Below, in pieces: positions 35,989 through 47,788 of a stretch of DNA of 64,000 nt; the first letter of the stretch is position 1, and each line of letters begins with the position of its first letter. Source of the stretch: Periplaneta americana (taxonomy: Eukaryota; Arthropoda; Insecta; Blattodea; Blattidae); the NCBI RefSeq assembly GCF_040183065.1, contig NC_091120.1:182919396-182983395 (forward strand). The letters are read 5' to 3'. The notes beneath the pieces were generated by a model. The model had not been told where the DNA came from, searched no databases, and saw nothing but the letters and a program-made list of their open reading frames with translations. Position numbers and translations under genes: made by a program.

Positions 35989-36265
35989 TGTTTATAAACC
36001 ATAGGTAATATCATATATTAGAACCAGAACATTTTGATAACTAAGATACTGCTCTGTTTTGTCTTTTTATCTCATTTAAACATTTATAATGTTATTTATT
36101 TCAATAATGTATGTTATTAATAGTTACGAAATCTTTCCACCCCGACCAAATGCTATTTCGAGAATGATGAGCGAGATTCGAAGCTCACGAGAATGACGAG
36201 ACGAGACTCGAAGGACAAATGCAACGAATACAGCGAGCGAGAGCGGCAGTTAGTTTTGTTCATCT
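35989..36265. repeat. left inverted arm (copy B)
   Basis: Counterpart of 14536-14812. Pairs with 39211-39488. Confidence 0.8.
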
Positions 36266-36543
36266 CTAATTTAGATCTTCCTACTTTCCGTTCGATTTGT
36301 GGATTCTAGTCTAGTGCCTGCGTCTCGATAGATTCATCTTCTTTCCTCAAAGTATATTCTATCCATCTCCACTACTTCAATTTAATTTATTTTTCAACTG
36401 GTTTCTCACCAGAAACTTCCCACAGTACAGAGTTACTTCTTACTTCCGGCCATCTTATACCAATTATTATTCTTTTGAAGCAACGATTTATGAATATATG
36501 TAATCTTAAAATCAATCCTTAACATTGCAAAAAGTTAACCGCG

Positions 36544-37201
36544 ATTTATACCCTATCACAAATTACTCATTATACCCTACCACAAGACATCTTTATATTC
36601 TTCATCTTATACAGTTTCAGTTGCTAGAAATTTGAACTCGCTACCGAGTGATGTAAGGGGTTGTTGGACAATAACTTCATTTAGGTCAAAATTACATAAA
36701 TTCTTACTTAACAAATTAATTGCAGATTAATATTTATTACATATAATGAAAATAACATCTGTCCCATCTTATTATTATCATTAATTTCTCTAAATAGATT
36801 TACAAAACCTCTAATCGCAATTACATTAATATTCTCATTATAGAAATATATTTTAGATTTACATATATATATATATATATTTTTCTCCCTGTAACATAGT
36901 TCTAGTAACCTTATATTAAATTAATTTTCATCATTTTACTAGCTATCTCAAATCTCGAATTAATTATAATTGATTGAATTAAATTAGCTCATAAATTAAG
37001 TTACTACTTTACCTTACAGGTTTCCCTAAATTTTAATAAATATGTAGTCTACTAGTCGTTAAAACTTAACTGAAGAATATTGCTGGAGAACCTTTTAAGT
37101 GTAGTGTAAATATTCATAATTTAAATATGTATTGTATTGATTAAGGCTGGTTGAGTGGAAGAGAAGGCCTTATGGCCTTAACTCTGCCAGCGAAAATGAA
37201 A

Positions 37202-37255
<54 letters not shown>
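36544..37255 (+). mobile_element. LINE 3 without Helitron insertion (copy B)
   Basis: Counterpart of 15092-17121 but only 712 bp. The RT C-terminal remnant is near 36565-36729, the 3' signature is at 37147-37195 and (ATT)n runs to 37254. The flanking duplication is about 36496-36543 and 37256-37301. It gives the empty site for H1. Confidence 0.8.
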
Positions 37256-37640
37256 GTAATCTTAAAATCAATCCTTAACATTGTAAAATGTTGACCGCGA
37301 AGTGGATTTTTCATTTTCGGGAAAATATCATACTCAGGTGGATTCATGTCCGGACTGTTGGGTGGCTGAGGGAATGTTTCCCACTTGTAATCGGTCATAC
37401 GGCATTCACTGGCTCGGCGATTTGAGGTCTTTGCATTATCATAGAGAAGCAGCACACCAGACTCCAAAAGCTGTAGTCGGTTGTGCCGAATTTTTTAGCG
37501 CAGCTTCCTACGTGCTATGTTGCACATGTCATCCATCATCTTCTTCCAAAGCATTGGCAACAATTACCTCTGTACTGAAGTCCGGTGATGATTTCAGTCT
37601 TCCAGTAGTTTGGTTGTCTTCTGTAGCAACATGACTTTCA
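37256..37640 (-). pseudogene. mariner-superfamily transposase relic (copy B)
   Basis: Counterpart of 17172-17510 and better preserved. A 71-codon minus-strand frame (37467-37252) holds ESGVLLLYDNAKTSNRRASE, MTDYKWETFPQPPNSPDMNP and PEYDIFPKMKNPLRGQ. These are the second and third catalytic segments of a mariner-type enzyme. Confidence 0.72.
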
Positions 37641-37703
37641 CAGACAAGTCGAGACCATCGGGAAATGGTACTACCGTGCTACTTTCTACTGTAGAGTCAT
37701 CAC

Positions 37704-39199
37704 TAGAGCTTTCATTTTTAGCCCCATAACACGACAGACAGCGAATGTTAAGTTAGCTGTACGGAGTATGGATGACGTCACTTGACCTTGTGTACGTACG
37801 GATCACATACAAAATAATCGCGGAGTTGTTAGACAGACCGTCCACGTAGAGCACACAGCGAACGTAGCGTGTCAATTATCTTTAGTTGTACAAGATCAGT
37901 GCATTTACAATGCCGAAAGCAAAACGTTCTTTACAGGATCGTTTGAATAAGATTGTGCAGGACTTTGGAAATGAACATATAGAGTCACATGCCGACTCTA
38001 TAATGTGTGTTCTGTGTAAGACCTAAATAAGTAGAAGTAAAAGTAAATAGCTGAAACAACATTGTAATTCGAAGAAACATATTTGTCGCGTAAATTTGTT
38101 CACCAGGGTAGGCAATGAACAATCGACCATCTCTACTGAATATCAGGTTAAGGACTCGGAATTTTACAGAGAATTATGTAAAGTGATGGTTAAATTTAAT
38201 ATACCATTTCAAAAGCTCGAAAATAGTTATTTTAAGGACATTTTAGAAAAATGTTGTTGTTTGTTGTTTTCTAATGCCAGGCATTTGACAATGAAGTCAT
38301 TTGACCTCTTGCACTCCAATATTTTTCAAAGATATTATCATGACCAGCCACTGAAGCACAGATTTTGAGATGTTCCGAATCTATTTCTTGGTTTGAGTTG
38401 CACAATGGACAGTTAGGGGACTGATATATTCCAATTCTATGCAGGTGTTTGGCCAAACAATCGTGGACTGTTGCCAATCTAAATGCAGCTACAGACGATT
38501 TTCGTGGTAAATCGGAAATTTACTGTGGATTTTGATGCAGAGAGTTCCATTTTTTCCCTTGGGATTGTGTTATTAAATTTTGTTTGTTGAAGTCTAAGTA
38601 TGTAGATTTAAAATATACACGATGAATCGTTCGCTAAATGTTGCAGGTCTTGATAGTTTCAGGGTTCTCGAAAACAATTACACGTTTAGAAGCTCGCGAT
38701 CTGAAAATGTCAGACGCCCTTAATTTAACAGAAGAACTTGAAAGAAACGTGAATGATCTAGATGAACAACGTAATATTGTTGGCGAAAAAGTTAAGAATA
38801 AACTCAAAGGCGTCCTACACAAGATCCCTGGTTATTCGGCTTTGTGGCAAAAAACTGGCACAGGGGGTAGTAAATAAAAGACAGTAACGTTCCTTATTTC
38901 CTGTTTGCTCCAGTAACGTCTTGTGGTGTTGAGAGAATTTTCTCTAAATACAAACTGTTGTTGAGTGATCGCAGAAGAAGCTTTAATTTCGATACTTTAC
39001 TCATGCACTTAGTTATAAATTGCAACAGTTTAATTTCATTTGTTTCGCTCAAGAATTACTCACTTTTATATTAATGCGAGTGTACATATCCAGTTTGTCC
39101 CAGCTGGTACTCCTCCCCTTCGATCTAATGTCAACAAACAACGACGTGAACTCCATGTGCACACAACTTAAAGGTAAGGGGCTGAAAATGAATGCTCTA
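37704..39199 (+). mobile_element. hAT element, CGGBP1-like (copy B) with nested LINE
   Basis: Orthologue of 17575-19070, also 1496 bp, with target duplications GTCATCAC (37696-37703 and 39200-39207). The nested minus-strand LINE is at 38253-38609. The coding remnant is 37910-39074. Confidence 0.93.
37910..39074 (+). pseudogene. hAT (CGGBP1-like) transposase remnant (copy B)
   Basis: As 17781-18945. B keeps a longer frame through RVGNEQSTISTEYQVKDSEF and YRELCKVMVKFNIPFQKLEN (38096 onward), where A has a stop after SEFY. The C-terminal block SKTITRLEARDLKMSDALNL is identical to A. It is still interrupted by the nested LINE and by the early stop after VLCKT. Confidence 0.8.
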
Positions 39200-39488
39200 G
39201 TCATCACTAAAGATGAACAAAACTAACTGTCTCTCTCGCTCGCTGTGTTCGTTGCATTTGTCTTTCGAGTCTCGTCGCGTGACTCTTGTGCGTTTCGAGT
39301 CTCGCTCATCATTCTCGAAATAGCATTTGGTCGGCGTGGAAAGCTTTCGTAACTTTGAATAACATACATTATAGAAATAAATAACATAAGAGATGCTTAA
39401 TTGATATAAAAAGACAAAAGAAAGCAGTATAACAGTTCTATTATTAAAATGTTCTGGTTCTACTATCAGATATTACCTATGTTTATAC

Positions 39489-40186
39489 AGGGACACCATT
39501 TTATTTTTACTAACATTCCTAATATTAACCTGACTATACCTTGGATTAACGGTTGAGAACCAGAAATATCGTTTGCTACGCCCTTTCACGACTGGAGTTC
39601 GATGATACTGCGTAAAATACAAACAAAACACTTTACTAGGTAATAGGAGGGAAGAAACGTAGTTCATCTGTTTACGTAAACTAGGAAATATCGCGATTTT
39701 GAGTTTGATCATTTTCATTAGGTTTTTGTTTAATCAAAATACAGTACAGTATTAACAATAAGTGTTTTTACTCACGAATTGAGCTATCCATTCGGACGTA
39801 TTCATTATGCAGTGTATATTATAATGTCTACAGTACATTAGCGTACAATAAAGACAATGAAGTAAAATTGAAAAATAATCATAATATGGATTTTTAAACA
39901 TATTTTTGAAAATGATGGCCGTTCATTTCGATACAGGCTTCCGTTCTTTTGTGCATATCGCACTACAGACTATTGTACCTAATTCCAATTACCAGTTGCG
40001 TTCTTCGTACTAGTAACTCATGTTGAAATAATTCTATACTTACTCTATAAAAGAGTACCTAACGTATTGTCATGCTGCAGGAATCTACTTGGAGATTTTG
40101 AAGGCGATGGATACACGTTTTTAGTTTCCCCCATACAGAAACGTAGTTTTTGGCTTGCCGTCTCTCTTCTTATTTACAGTAGTGGC
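39489..40186 (-). mobile_element. decayed IS630/mariner-type element (copy B)
   Basis: Counterpart of 19360-20047, with the same left edge and the same minus-strand C-terminal residues near 39894-39960. Confidence 0.5.
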
Positions 40187-40575
40187 AAAAAAAAAAAAAA
40201 AAAAAAAAAACCGGACCGACCCTTGTAGCTGATTTCAGACCCTTGTTCACTCCAGAGCACGATAGACTGGTAACTAAGACTTTCGTGGTTCGAATCCTGC
40301 CTTGGAAGAAAACTTTTTTTTATTCCTTATTCAAATTTATTCCCAATACTTTTCGAGTGCTACGGTAGTTTACTACTTAATTAACATATTATTCACAGAA
40401 CATGAATTTTACCAGCTTATTTTCTAATGGCTTTCGAAATGGGCTACGTCAGCAGTTGAAACTACAACAATTTCCATAGATTACTCCCTATTTTGTGAAT
40501 GCTGGCGTGACATGAGCAGTAGCTCATTTCGGGGACTTTGATTATTCCGTCGGTCCGGTTTTTTTCGCCACTACT
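40187..40575. mobile_element. small inverted-repeat element (MITE)
   Basis: A ~389-bp segment with inverted ends CAGTAGTGGCAAAAAA...CCGGACCGAC on the left and the complement of AAGTAGTGGCGAAAAAAACC on the right (then GGACCGAC). The ends resemble Tc1-type termini, but the TA duplication is not clear on the right. Copy A has only its left end (20048). Homology between copies A and B stops inside this element at 40435. Confidence 0.65.
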
Positions 40576-41760
40576 TTTCAATTGAATTCAATTTATTTGG
40601 CCATTAGACATTCAGTTTTAGGCTTCGTCAGAATACATTGAAAAACATATAAATACATTTTTAAAAAACACTAATAAAAGAAACAGTAAAATTTACATAA
40701 TACAATGAAAACATGAAATAATTTGAACTTTTAAATTAAAGAAAACTAACTAAATTGCAATTAAACTTATTTTGTGCGAGATCGTGCGTATTTGCTTGTT
40801 TTCCGCACAGAACCAATACTCGGTAAGTGTGAAATACCGCATTCAGTATTCCCAACGTAACACACATAACAATTTCCCTCTTCTTACCGCTTAAGCGCGA
40901 CATTCATTTTACTGCTTTAGGCTTTTAACATATTATTTTTAGAGACGTTTAACATAGTAATAATTATAAATTGGAAACTTACCACTGCAATTCCACCTAA
41001 ATTGCAATGTTAATTATTGTTTTTAAATATTTGCAAAAATTAAGTAAAGTCTACTACTCCACGAAACTTATTGCACTCCTGATACAAGTAACATTAAGGA
41101 AACCGTGAAAAAATCAACAAGATTCCAGATGCGGATGTTATTACTGCAATATGTTATATAAATAATATTGTTAAAATATTAAAATGAAAAACAAATCATT
41201 GCATAACCTTACCGTTTGTTTTAAGTTCGCATTTATAGACTGGGGGGAAAAAAAGACAGACGTATATCACGGCCTGCTGGAGTATAATAAACACAGAAAA
41301 CATTTTATAGCAACAATGTTGAAGAAAGATATTTTGGTTTTCCGAAGGTGCCGTCATTAAACGGAAACCAACATGGAGATTTTATTGAAAGTAATTAGAA
41401 ATTCGTCTTTCAGGTATGTAATAAACGATCTTCGCACAAAATAATGTACGATACACGAGCGGTATGTTTGTTTTCATGTTCTCGGAAATTAAAAAAGCTC
41501 AACTACATTTCGCTTTTTCAATCTTTTCCTCGACCATGAAAACGTCAACATACCGCTCTTGTAACGTATATTACTATATTAAAATACTTGCAAAATGTTT
41601 GTAAAATCAAGACGCTTCTAATTTTGGTTCCATTTCCCCAGAAAATTAGGGCATATCGGATTATCGACTGAAGGAAAGAAAAGTAGGCACATCTTAATTT
41701 TGAGAAACGCAAGTCGTTAATTTCTTTAACAAACATAAAGCTCTTGATAGCTTTGTGCAT
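40576..41760 (-). mobile_element. LINE fragment split by element E
   Basis: The minus strand at 41760-41580 encodes FVKEINDLRFSKLRCAYFSF and IIRYALIFWGNGTKIRSVLI. This is the segment of LINE reverse transcriptases near the end of the RT domain (YFSFLQSIIRYGLIFWGN pattern). Bases 40576-40767 look like its 3' untranslated end. Element E (40768-41577) separates the two parts. Confidence 0.6.
40768..41577. mobile_element. ~800-bp unclassified element E (second copy)
   Basis: Same sequence as 21645-22447 but in LINE rather than hAT sequence. It starts at TTTTGTGCGAGATCGTGCG and ends at GTATATTACTA. The hairpin is conserved at 41457-41560, and the inward motif ATCTTCGCACAAAATAATG lies at about 41430. 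No target-site duplication is evident. Confidence 0.7.
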
Positions 41761-42540
41761 ATGTATTCGATGTTACTGTACATTAGCACTGAAATATTTA
41801 TTTCAGATTTTGCCGAAGTAAATTTCATGTATTGGCAAAATTGTCTTCATATTGTGCTGGGTCTTTCGTGATCACAGGTATGCCTCAGGCGTTAAGATCT
41901 GCACCAATTTTCGTTTCAGCCCAAGCAAGCCTTGGATTCAGGTTTTTGAATCGCGTGGCACTTGGCAATTCAGTACAAGTAATGCAGGAATAAGGCACTC
42001 AGTTACATAACCAGGAGCTTAACAAATTATCTTCGTTATTTTTATAACAATGGGAAGCTTTGTTTCACGCTTCAGGTATCACGATAGCCAGATATTTAAA
42101 ACCGGTAACGTCCTAATTTGGGACTCGGTTTTCTAGTGTACGCAATAAGCGATGCAGTGCAAAGAATCTTTAAAACTCGAAACAAGTACTAAGCGCTGTC
42201 AGAAGTCCATGCAACTATTGTGCTTTCAAATAGGAAATATTTTTTCCTTGACAGTCTAGTTGATAGGATCATTAGCTTCGAAATACGAGGGTTAAATTAA
42301 GGACGAAGACAGTATAAAGGCTTCACTGGAAAGTAAGTATAATTTTATTACACAGCAAGCAGAAAAATCCTGTCTGTGACTGACGGGTCACGACAAAAAT
42401 GATTATCACAAAGTAACACCTAGCTTTCGCATTACTAGTTTATGCGTCTCATAAGAATCCAGCTTCTTTATCATGTCATTGAAAGTTTGTGGTTTTACTC
42501 AATGGCTTATCACACAATATTCAAGGAATAAATCATTTTA
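41761..42540. other. unassigned sequence
   Basis: No repeat from elsewhere in the window and no convincing open frame. I see nothing to call. Confidence 0.5.
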
Positions 42541-42549
42541 TATTACATA

Positions 42550-42605
42550 TTTTATGATTTATACAAATGTTTTCGTCGCTTTTGCAACATCATCAGATAC
42601 ATACA
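42550..42605 (-). other. hammerhead-like core motif, copy 3
   Basis: The minus strand reads CTGATGA (42596-42590), then T, then a stem GTTGC/GCGAC with AAAA loop, then GAAAACATTTG. This is the same layout as the inverted pair at 51362 and 56289, with a different but still complementary stem. It is not a proven ribozyme: an extra U precedes the stem and stem I is not evident. Confidence 0.4.
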
Positions 42606-42638
42606 ATTTCTAATATATTAACCTCTTTGTCAGTTATA

Positions 42639-43966
42639 CAGTAGCGTGCAAATTAATCCGAACACGACATATTTTTACATTTTCTGTCATTGTTGGCCTC
42701 ATTGACATCTGCAGTACGTGTAATTCCATTGTTGAAGGTCTGTCATTATTTTTTTTATAATAATGTGACATTTTGCCTGTCGTTTTGTACTTATAAGCAT
42801 TTCAGTTGTGTTGAAGACTTAATACTGCAATCCTGTGTACATTCTGTCGTCTTCACAAATGGATACAACTCCACGAAAACGATCTAAAATCATAACATTA
42901 GCAGAGCATTCTTCTATGACACAGAGGGAAATTGCTGCAGAATGTCACATCGGTTTGGCTACTGTTAATTCGATCATAAAACGATACAGGGAGACTGGAC
43001 CCATCACACCCCAGAAAAAAGGAAACTGTGGCCGGAAAAGGAAGACTTCACCTGCAGATGATCGTTTAATTGTCAGGAAAAGTAAATTAAATCCTAGACT
43101 AACTGCTGTCGACTTAACCCGCGAGTTAATGGCTACCACTGGGGCGAATATTCACGTCACAACAGTGCGGCGTAGGCTTTTGGAAGCTGGACGAAGGGCT
43201 CGTAAGCCTATTAAGAAGCAACTGCTAACCCCTGTTATGTGCAAAAAACGCTTAATGTGGGTAAAATTACATCAACACTGGACAGTGAATGACTGGAAGA
43301 ATGTACTTTTTTTCCGATGAGTCTCATTTCGAGGTCCACGGCCACCGTGTTTCTTACGTACGGAAAGGATCCGAAGAAGTAACAGCAGCTCATCTCCAAC
43401 AAGCACCCAAATACCCCCCTAAAGTAATGTTTTGGGGTTGTTTTACACATGAAGGGCCTGGAGCATTAATACCTATCAAGGGAATGATGAATTCTGACAA
43501 ATATATTCACTTATTGGAAACCAGAATCGTACCCCAGCTGCAAAATTCATTTCTGGATGGCAGAGGTGTGTTCCAACAAGACCTGGCACCATGCCATACG
43601 TCTCGAAAAACTACAGAATTCTTCAACAAGAAGAATATTCAGGTACTACCCTGGCCAGGCAACTCACCCGACATCAACCCCATTGAGAACTTGTGGTCAT
43701 TTTGCAAAAGAAGAATGCAAAAAATGGATTGTTCTACAAAGGAGAAGATGTTTTCTGCCCTCATTGGTGTATGGTTTCGCGAAGAAGAAATGAAGAATGT
43801 TTGTGGGAAATTAGTGGAATCCATGCCAAATCGCCTCAGAGCTGTTATTAGGAACAAGGGAGGCCACATAGATTACTGAGGTACGTCTTAGATCCTTTTT
43901 TTTTTATCCCGTTTGAGTGTTTTTGCATAAGTAATTACGTTGTTCGGATTAATTTGCACGCTACTG
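42639..43966 (+). mobile_element. nearly intact Tc1-like DNA transposon
   Basis: A 1328-bp element with TA target duplications (42637-42638 and 43967-43968). Its inverted ends match perfectly for at least 25 bases: CAGTAGCGTGCAAATTAATC on the left, then CGAACA. It encodes one transposase disrupted by a single-base frameshift. The intact ends and open frames make it the youngest-looking DNA transposon in the window. Confidence 0.95.
42859..43879 (+). pseudogene. Tc1 transposase (DD34E) with one frameshift
   Basis: Cut-and-paste transposase. The ATG at 42859 gives MDTTPRKRSKIITLAEHSSM. A first helix-turn-helix has QREIAAECHIGLATVNSII (residues ~23-41), with linker GRKRKTSP and a second DNA-binding helix region VTTVRRRLLEAGRRAR. 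Just before the first catalytic Asp a run of seven T (43307-43313) shifts the frame. The second frame continues FSDESHFEVHGHRVSYVRKG, VMFWGCFTHEG, FQQDLAPCHTS (second Asp) and SPDINPIENLW (Glu after exactly 34 residues), ending GGHIDY then TGA. Without one T the protein would be about 339 residues, the usual Tc1 length. The extra T may be real or a homopolymer error. Confidence 0.93.
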
Positions 43967-44070
43967 TAAGTAGATACTAATCAATATTAAAAGTGAATGC
44001 TAAAACTGCGTTAAAAGTGAAAGACTGAAACATTACAAACATTTTAAAATATTACGAGCCTTCACTTACT

Positions 44071-44389
44071 TATTATCGCCGCTGCCTCATGCTTAACATT
44101 CGGAATGTCTTTGAGCGGCCTCGTGAATAACATTCGGGAAATCTTTGAAATCTAATTGTATTATTGTTTTCAATTTCTTGTGTCGCCTCTGCAATCACTC
44201 GCCTCAATTTCAATGTTGCAACCAATAAACTGCTTCCATTATAAACTGACACCTACTTGTCTAATCCACATGGACTAAAATCGAGGTTGCAATGTCTTGT
44301 GCTGAGGACGAACATTAAGGTATGTGATTAAAAATTATTATTGAAGAGTTATTATTAAGAGTGAAGAATGTCAACGTACTCGTATATGA

Positions 44390-44444
<55 letters not shown>

Positions 44445-44621
44445 GCCATTTAACAATATAACAAACTAGTGCTTATTCTTATCGAGGAAGTAGACGTGAC
44501 AACGTGACGCTTAGAGTGAAATCTACAGAGCAACAATATGTCGGCAAAATCATGTTTTAAAAGCACACCGCACGTTATTGTATGATGCCGACATGTTAAG
44601 CATGAGGCCGCGGCGATAATA
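44071..44621. mobile_element. candidate MITE with ~30-bp inverted ends
   Basis: Left TTATCGCCGCTGCCTCATGC then TTAACAT faces the right-hand complement of TTATCGCCGCGGCCTCATGC then TTAACAT. The interior holds an (AAT)n microsatellite at 44390-44443 and no frame. The target duplication is not resolved. Confidence 0.65.
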
Positions 44622-44694
44622 CACTTTTATTTACATGATAAAAATGTATATATTCCATATAGGCTATATTACATGTTGTGACTAATATTTTTGA

Positions 44695-44698
<4 letters not shown>

Positions 44699-44739
<41 letters not shown>
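44699..44739. repeat. (TA)n microsatellite
   Basis: About 20 uninterrupted TA dinucleotides. Confidence 0.95.
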
Positions 44740-44744
<5 letters not shown>

Positions 44745-45875
44745 GCCAATTTTATAATATGTTTGTATGGTATAAAATTTAATAAAGGAGTATATAATTG
44801 CTCTCGTGTTATTTGATGTTACGAACTGTACACCATTGTAGAAGTATTTTCTAAAAAAGAAAGGCTATTGTGGGTTTATTGGATTAATTTACAAATATTT
44901 AAGTAGATTAAACTTATGATTGAACTTACATGATTATTTGTACAGTGAAATCTGTTCAAGACGGAAGTGACATGGTCCTAATTTTTTTTTTTCGTTGTGG
45001 ACAGGTTTCCGTGTTATTCAGGTGTGACATTAAAATGGAATATTTTGTCATTCATATACATGAAAAACAAAATGGCATGCCGCAAAACTGCAAGAAGTAC
45101 AAAATATTCCGTTTAGCACTCATCACATTAAATCAGCTTTCTGTCGCCTATTACTTTGGTGAATCATCTTGATTAAAATCTCATTTTCTTGAAAATACTG
45201 TATTATCGTAAGTCACTCATTAGTCATTAAACATTACTAAAGTTCACTAATCTCATTCTATTTAATATCTAACACTATACTCTAATAGTGTACTGCATAT
45301 CACTGCACATTATTAATTAATTGGACTAGGAGCCATCTATTAGAAGCCTTGAATTCTGGTTTATTTAATTTCTTTCCCAGTTCAACAGCTTGCTTTGCAG
45401 AACAGATCCAGAAATTGGCTTGTTCTTTGAAAGGACATGAAGAACCCACTCTCACAACAGTTAATTTATTTCCACATAAACAGTTGCTTTCTGGTTCCTT
45501 TTGTGTTACCAATATTGGCCGCATGCCACTCACTCATTATGATCTTTATTTTTTAAAGTATCACACCTGAGTTTTCGACAACTGTACTTCAATATTATTT
45601 CACATAGACTTTGTTTCTAATTTTCCTTTATCTCGATAACTTTTACTTCATCACTTAATGTTAATGTCACATTTTATGCAACTTTTTTTTACCTGGAAAT
45701 CACTACACTTGCGCTCTGTTTAGCTACGACATTATAAGGGTGTGAAGCATTGAAAATCTTCGAAGGGACTCGTCTGCCTAGTCAACAGGGTAATAAAATT
45801 TATGACCGAATGTTTTATTGAACAAAATTTGCAGGATTTTTTTTATAATACAGTGTAAGAAAACATCTTCCTTTT

Positions 45876-46264
45876 TTAGAATCTCAGCTTCTGGAAGAAC
45901 CATTTGTTTTTCCCAGTCTTGTATCGTTCCTCAAATTTGACCTTGTCCTGAAATCTAGCCTTTTTCCTCTTCATGGGATCTTTCAGGTCCTTAACTGTTG
46001 TCTTCCTTAAGGTCAAATCAACTGTGTATCGTGTTGGCATCAAGTGATTGTCAAATGGCTTAATTTTTATCTCTTGTGTATCTTTGCTTTTCCCATCCTC
46101 TTGTGAACCTTCCTAGGGTAACGGTCAATATCTGCCACCAGTGCATGGCCATAGTGCTTATCAGATGTACCATCGTCAAAATTTCTCATCACAATTGCCT
46201 TCTTGCCAGCATACCGGCCACTTAGGACCAGTACTACCTTCCCTGCTTTCATAATCTTCCCCAT
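45876..46264 (-). pseudogene. RpL27: processed pseudogene of ribosomal protein eL27
   Basis: The minus strand reads [58 protein letters not shown] and KAKIHKR, then an in-frame TAA (46067). In another frame it continues [29 protein letters not shown] and [19 protein letters not shown], then TAA at 45876. This is cytosolic eL27, a ~135-residue large-subunit protein. There are no introns. A frameshift after HKR and a short deletion around KPF destroy the reading frame. A pyrimidine-rich leader (about 46295-46275) and AATAAA near 45818 mark the mRNA ends. The direct repeat AATTTATGACCGAA flanks it (45797-45810 and 46296-46309), consistent with LINE-driven retroposition. No long poly(A) tail remains. 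Confidence 0.93.
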
Positions 46265-46399
46265 TTTGAATGCTAATAAAACGTAAAGGAACAGGAATTT
46301 ATGACCGAACGACAGGCTACCATGAGTCCAGTGCAGAGTGCGTGTGTAAATTGTGCGAAGGTGCCTGTGAAAGATACCACGCCCTCTCATGCAGACTAA

Positions 46400-47788
46400 G
46401 GCCCGGTTGCAGAAACGCAAATCAAATCAGTCCCTGATCGCCAGTCAGTTGATGTCTGATTTATTTGATTGTTCGTTGCGTTGCACAAACGTGAATCTCC
46501 AATCAACTTGTCTCAATTTACTAATTGCTGATTTGGGAAAGAAATACATTTGACAACAGCGCTATTTAGCAACCACAGCCAATTTGATGCTCTTTAAAAG
46601 TCGCGAAACGAATGCATCAAGTGGGCGGTGACTAGGAAAACAAGTGAATGTTTTGCTGGTTTGTTGCTTTTTGTAGAAAGGAAACAGGCGGATTCTATTT
46701 GTATATAGACTACAATATAGTGGAAAAAAAAAAAAAAAAAATGAAGCAAAAAGAAAAAAAAAACGTGAGGGGGCTTCTGTTGTGGGATTTGCTAGGGGAG
46801 TCGACAAGAAATTGGAATATGCATAGCCTCCATAACCTAAAATAATTCCATTTCCCATCTCTCTGTTTACAAATGGAGCTCGTAACCTACTCATTAAAAA
46901 TATTGTGTTGTCATATGTAGAACCCTGCCAACGGGCTACAACATTCCAGAATTTCAATGATGGTGTAGACTACATATTACCTGTATATTCACAGAAAAGA
47001 AACCTTTTCTATTTCGATAAAGTTCGGCATCATTTCAACCAGGTGATCGGACGGGGATGTGAGCAGTCTATACAACCAATATTAGGCTACTCTTGGAAAT
47101 CCTGACATGGCTGAAAATTCTCTCTGGATTTCAAATCGTTCCCTGTTTGAAGTTTGGGGATTTATGAGACCCTGCCATAACAAAGCAATTTCATACGTAA
47201 CATTCCTAACTACTCGGCAAATAGTTGATTTGTGGACCCTAACAAGATAACCCAAGACCATCTGAAAAATTCCAACAGCATAAAATCTCAGCATTATTAG
47301 AACTTGGTTCATAGGAGAAAGTGAAAGGTTTCGATTTGTCTGTCTGCATATAGGCCTATTTGTTTCAATTTTTGAAAGTAACAAAACACACGAATCCTTA
47401 CTTAACCTAAATCTTTGCTCAAATTCTCTGTCATTATACATAAAGACAATTCATGTCCATCACGGAAACGCCTTCTTCTTAATAATAATTTTTTTCATTC
47501 TAAAATTTCTTCATCAGAAGAATCCATTATGTCGAAAACAATATTGTTACGCTATAACTATTTACTATATAATTACAGTAACTGCATTACAAACAGAACA
47601 ACATAAATAGCCTACTTGATCGATGATCAGTGACTTGACCAGCAAAAAATCTGTTGATCAAATCTGATGGAAGACTGATCTCCGATCAAACACTGATTGT
47701 TCTTTCTGCAACAGAAATAGAACTGATGGCCAATCAAACCCTCCTTGATTGCCAATCATATTTTGATCGGTGTTTCTGCAACCGGGCC
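46400..47788 (-). mobile_element. PIF/Harbinger DNA transposon
   Basis: A 1389-bp element with perfect 17-bp inverted ends GGCCCGGTTGCAGAAAC and 3-bp TAA target duplications (46397-46399 and 47789-47791), as expected for Harbinger. Both sub-terminal zones are crowded with GATCAA/TGATC motifs. The transposase remnant lies on the minus strand (46780-47441). Confidence 0.93.
46780..47441 (-). pseudogene. Harbinger (HARBI1-like) transposase remnant
   Basis: The minus strand from 47441 reads EFEQRFRLSKDSCVLLLSKI, then SLSPMNQVLIMLRFYAVGIF and LVRVHKSTICRVVRNVTYEI, ending FSAMSGFPRVA at a stop. In a shifted frame there is IDCSHIPVRSP (first catalytic Asp region, about 47060) and YRNRKGFFSVNIQ. After another shift come FWNVVARWQGSTYDNTIFLM (second Asp region) and ILGYGGYAYSNFLSTPLANP. 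The order and motifs match HARBI1-type nucleases. It ends in an A/T-rich slippage tract (46722-46760), and a recognisable Glu-containing C-terminus is missing. Non-functional. Confidence 0.85.

Larger units (their letters stand above)
23013..40435 (+). repeat. copy B of the ~23-kb direct duplication
   Basis: Collinear with 1-20315. Example anchors, A to B: satellite/mariner junction 492 to 23556; LINE 1 frame 10331 to 31874; hAT start 17575 to 37704. Homology ends at 20315/40435 after TTCTAATGGCTTTC. Point differences are roughly one or two per 60-base line by eye. Large differences are discrete insertions listed separately. Confidence 0.93.

Noticed and set aside
46067..46420. Intact gene for ribosomal protein L27
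   Set aside because: The frame stops after HKR, the rest is frameshifted with a deletion, there are no introns, and it is flanked by direct repeats. It is a processed pseudogene. The 52 residues upstream of MGKIMK are untranslated-region readthrough.
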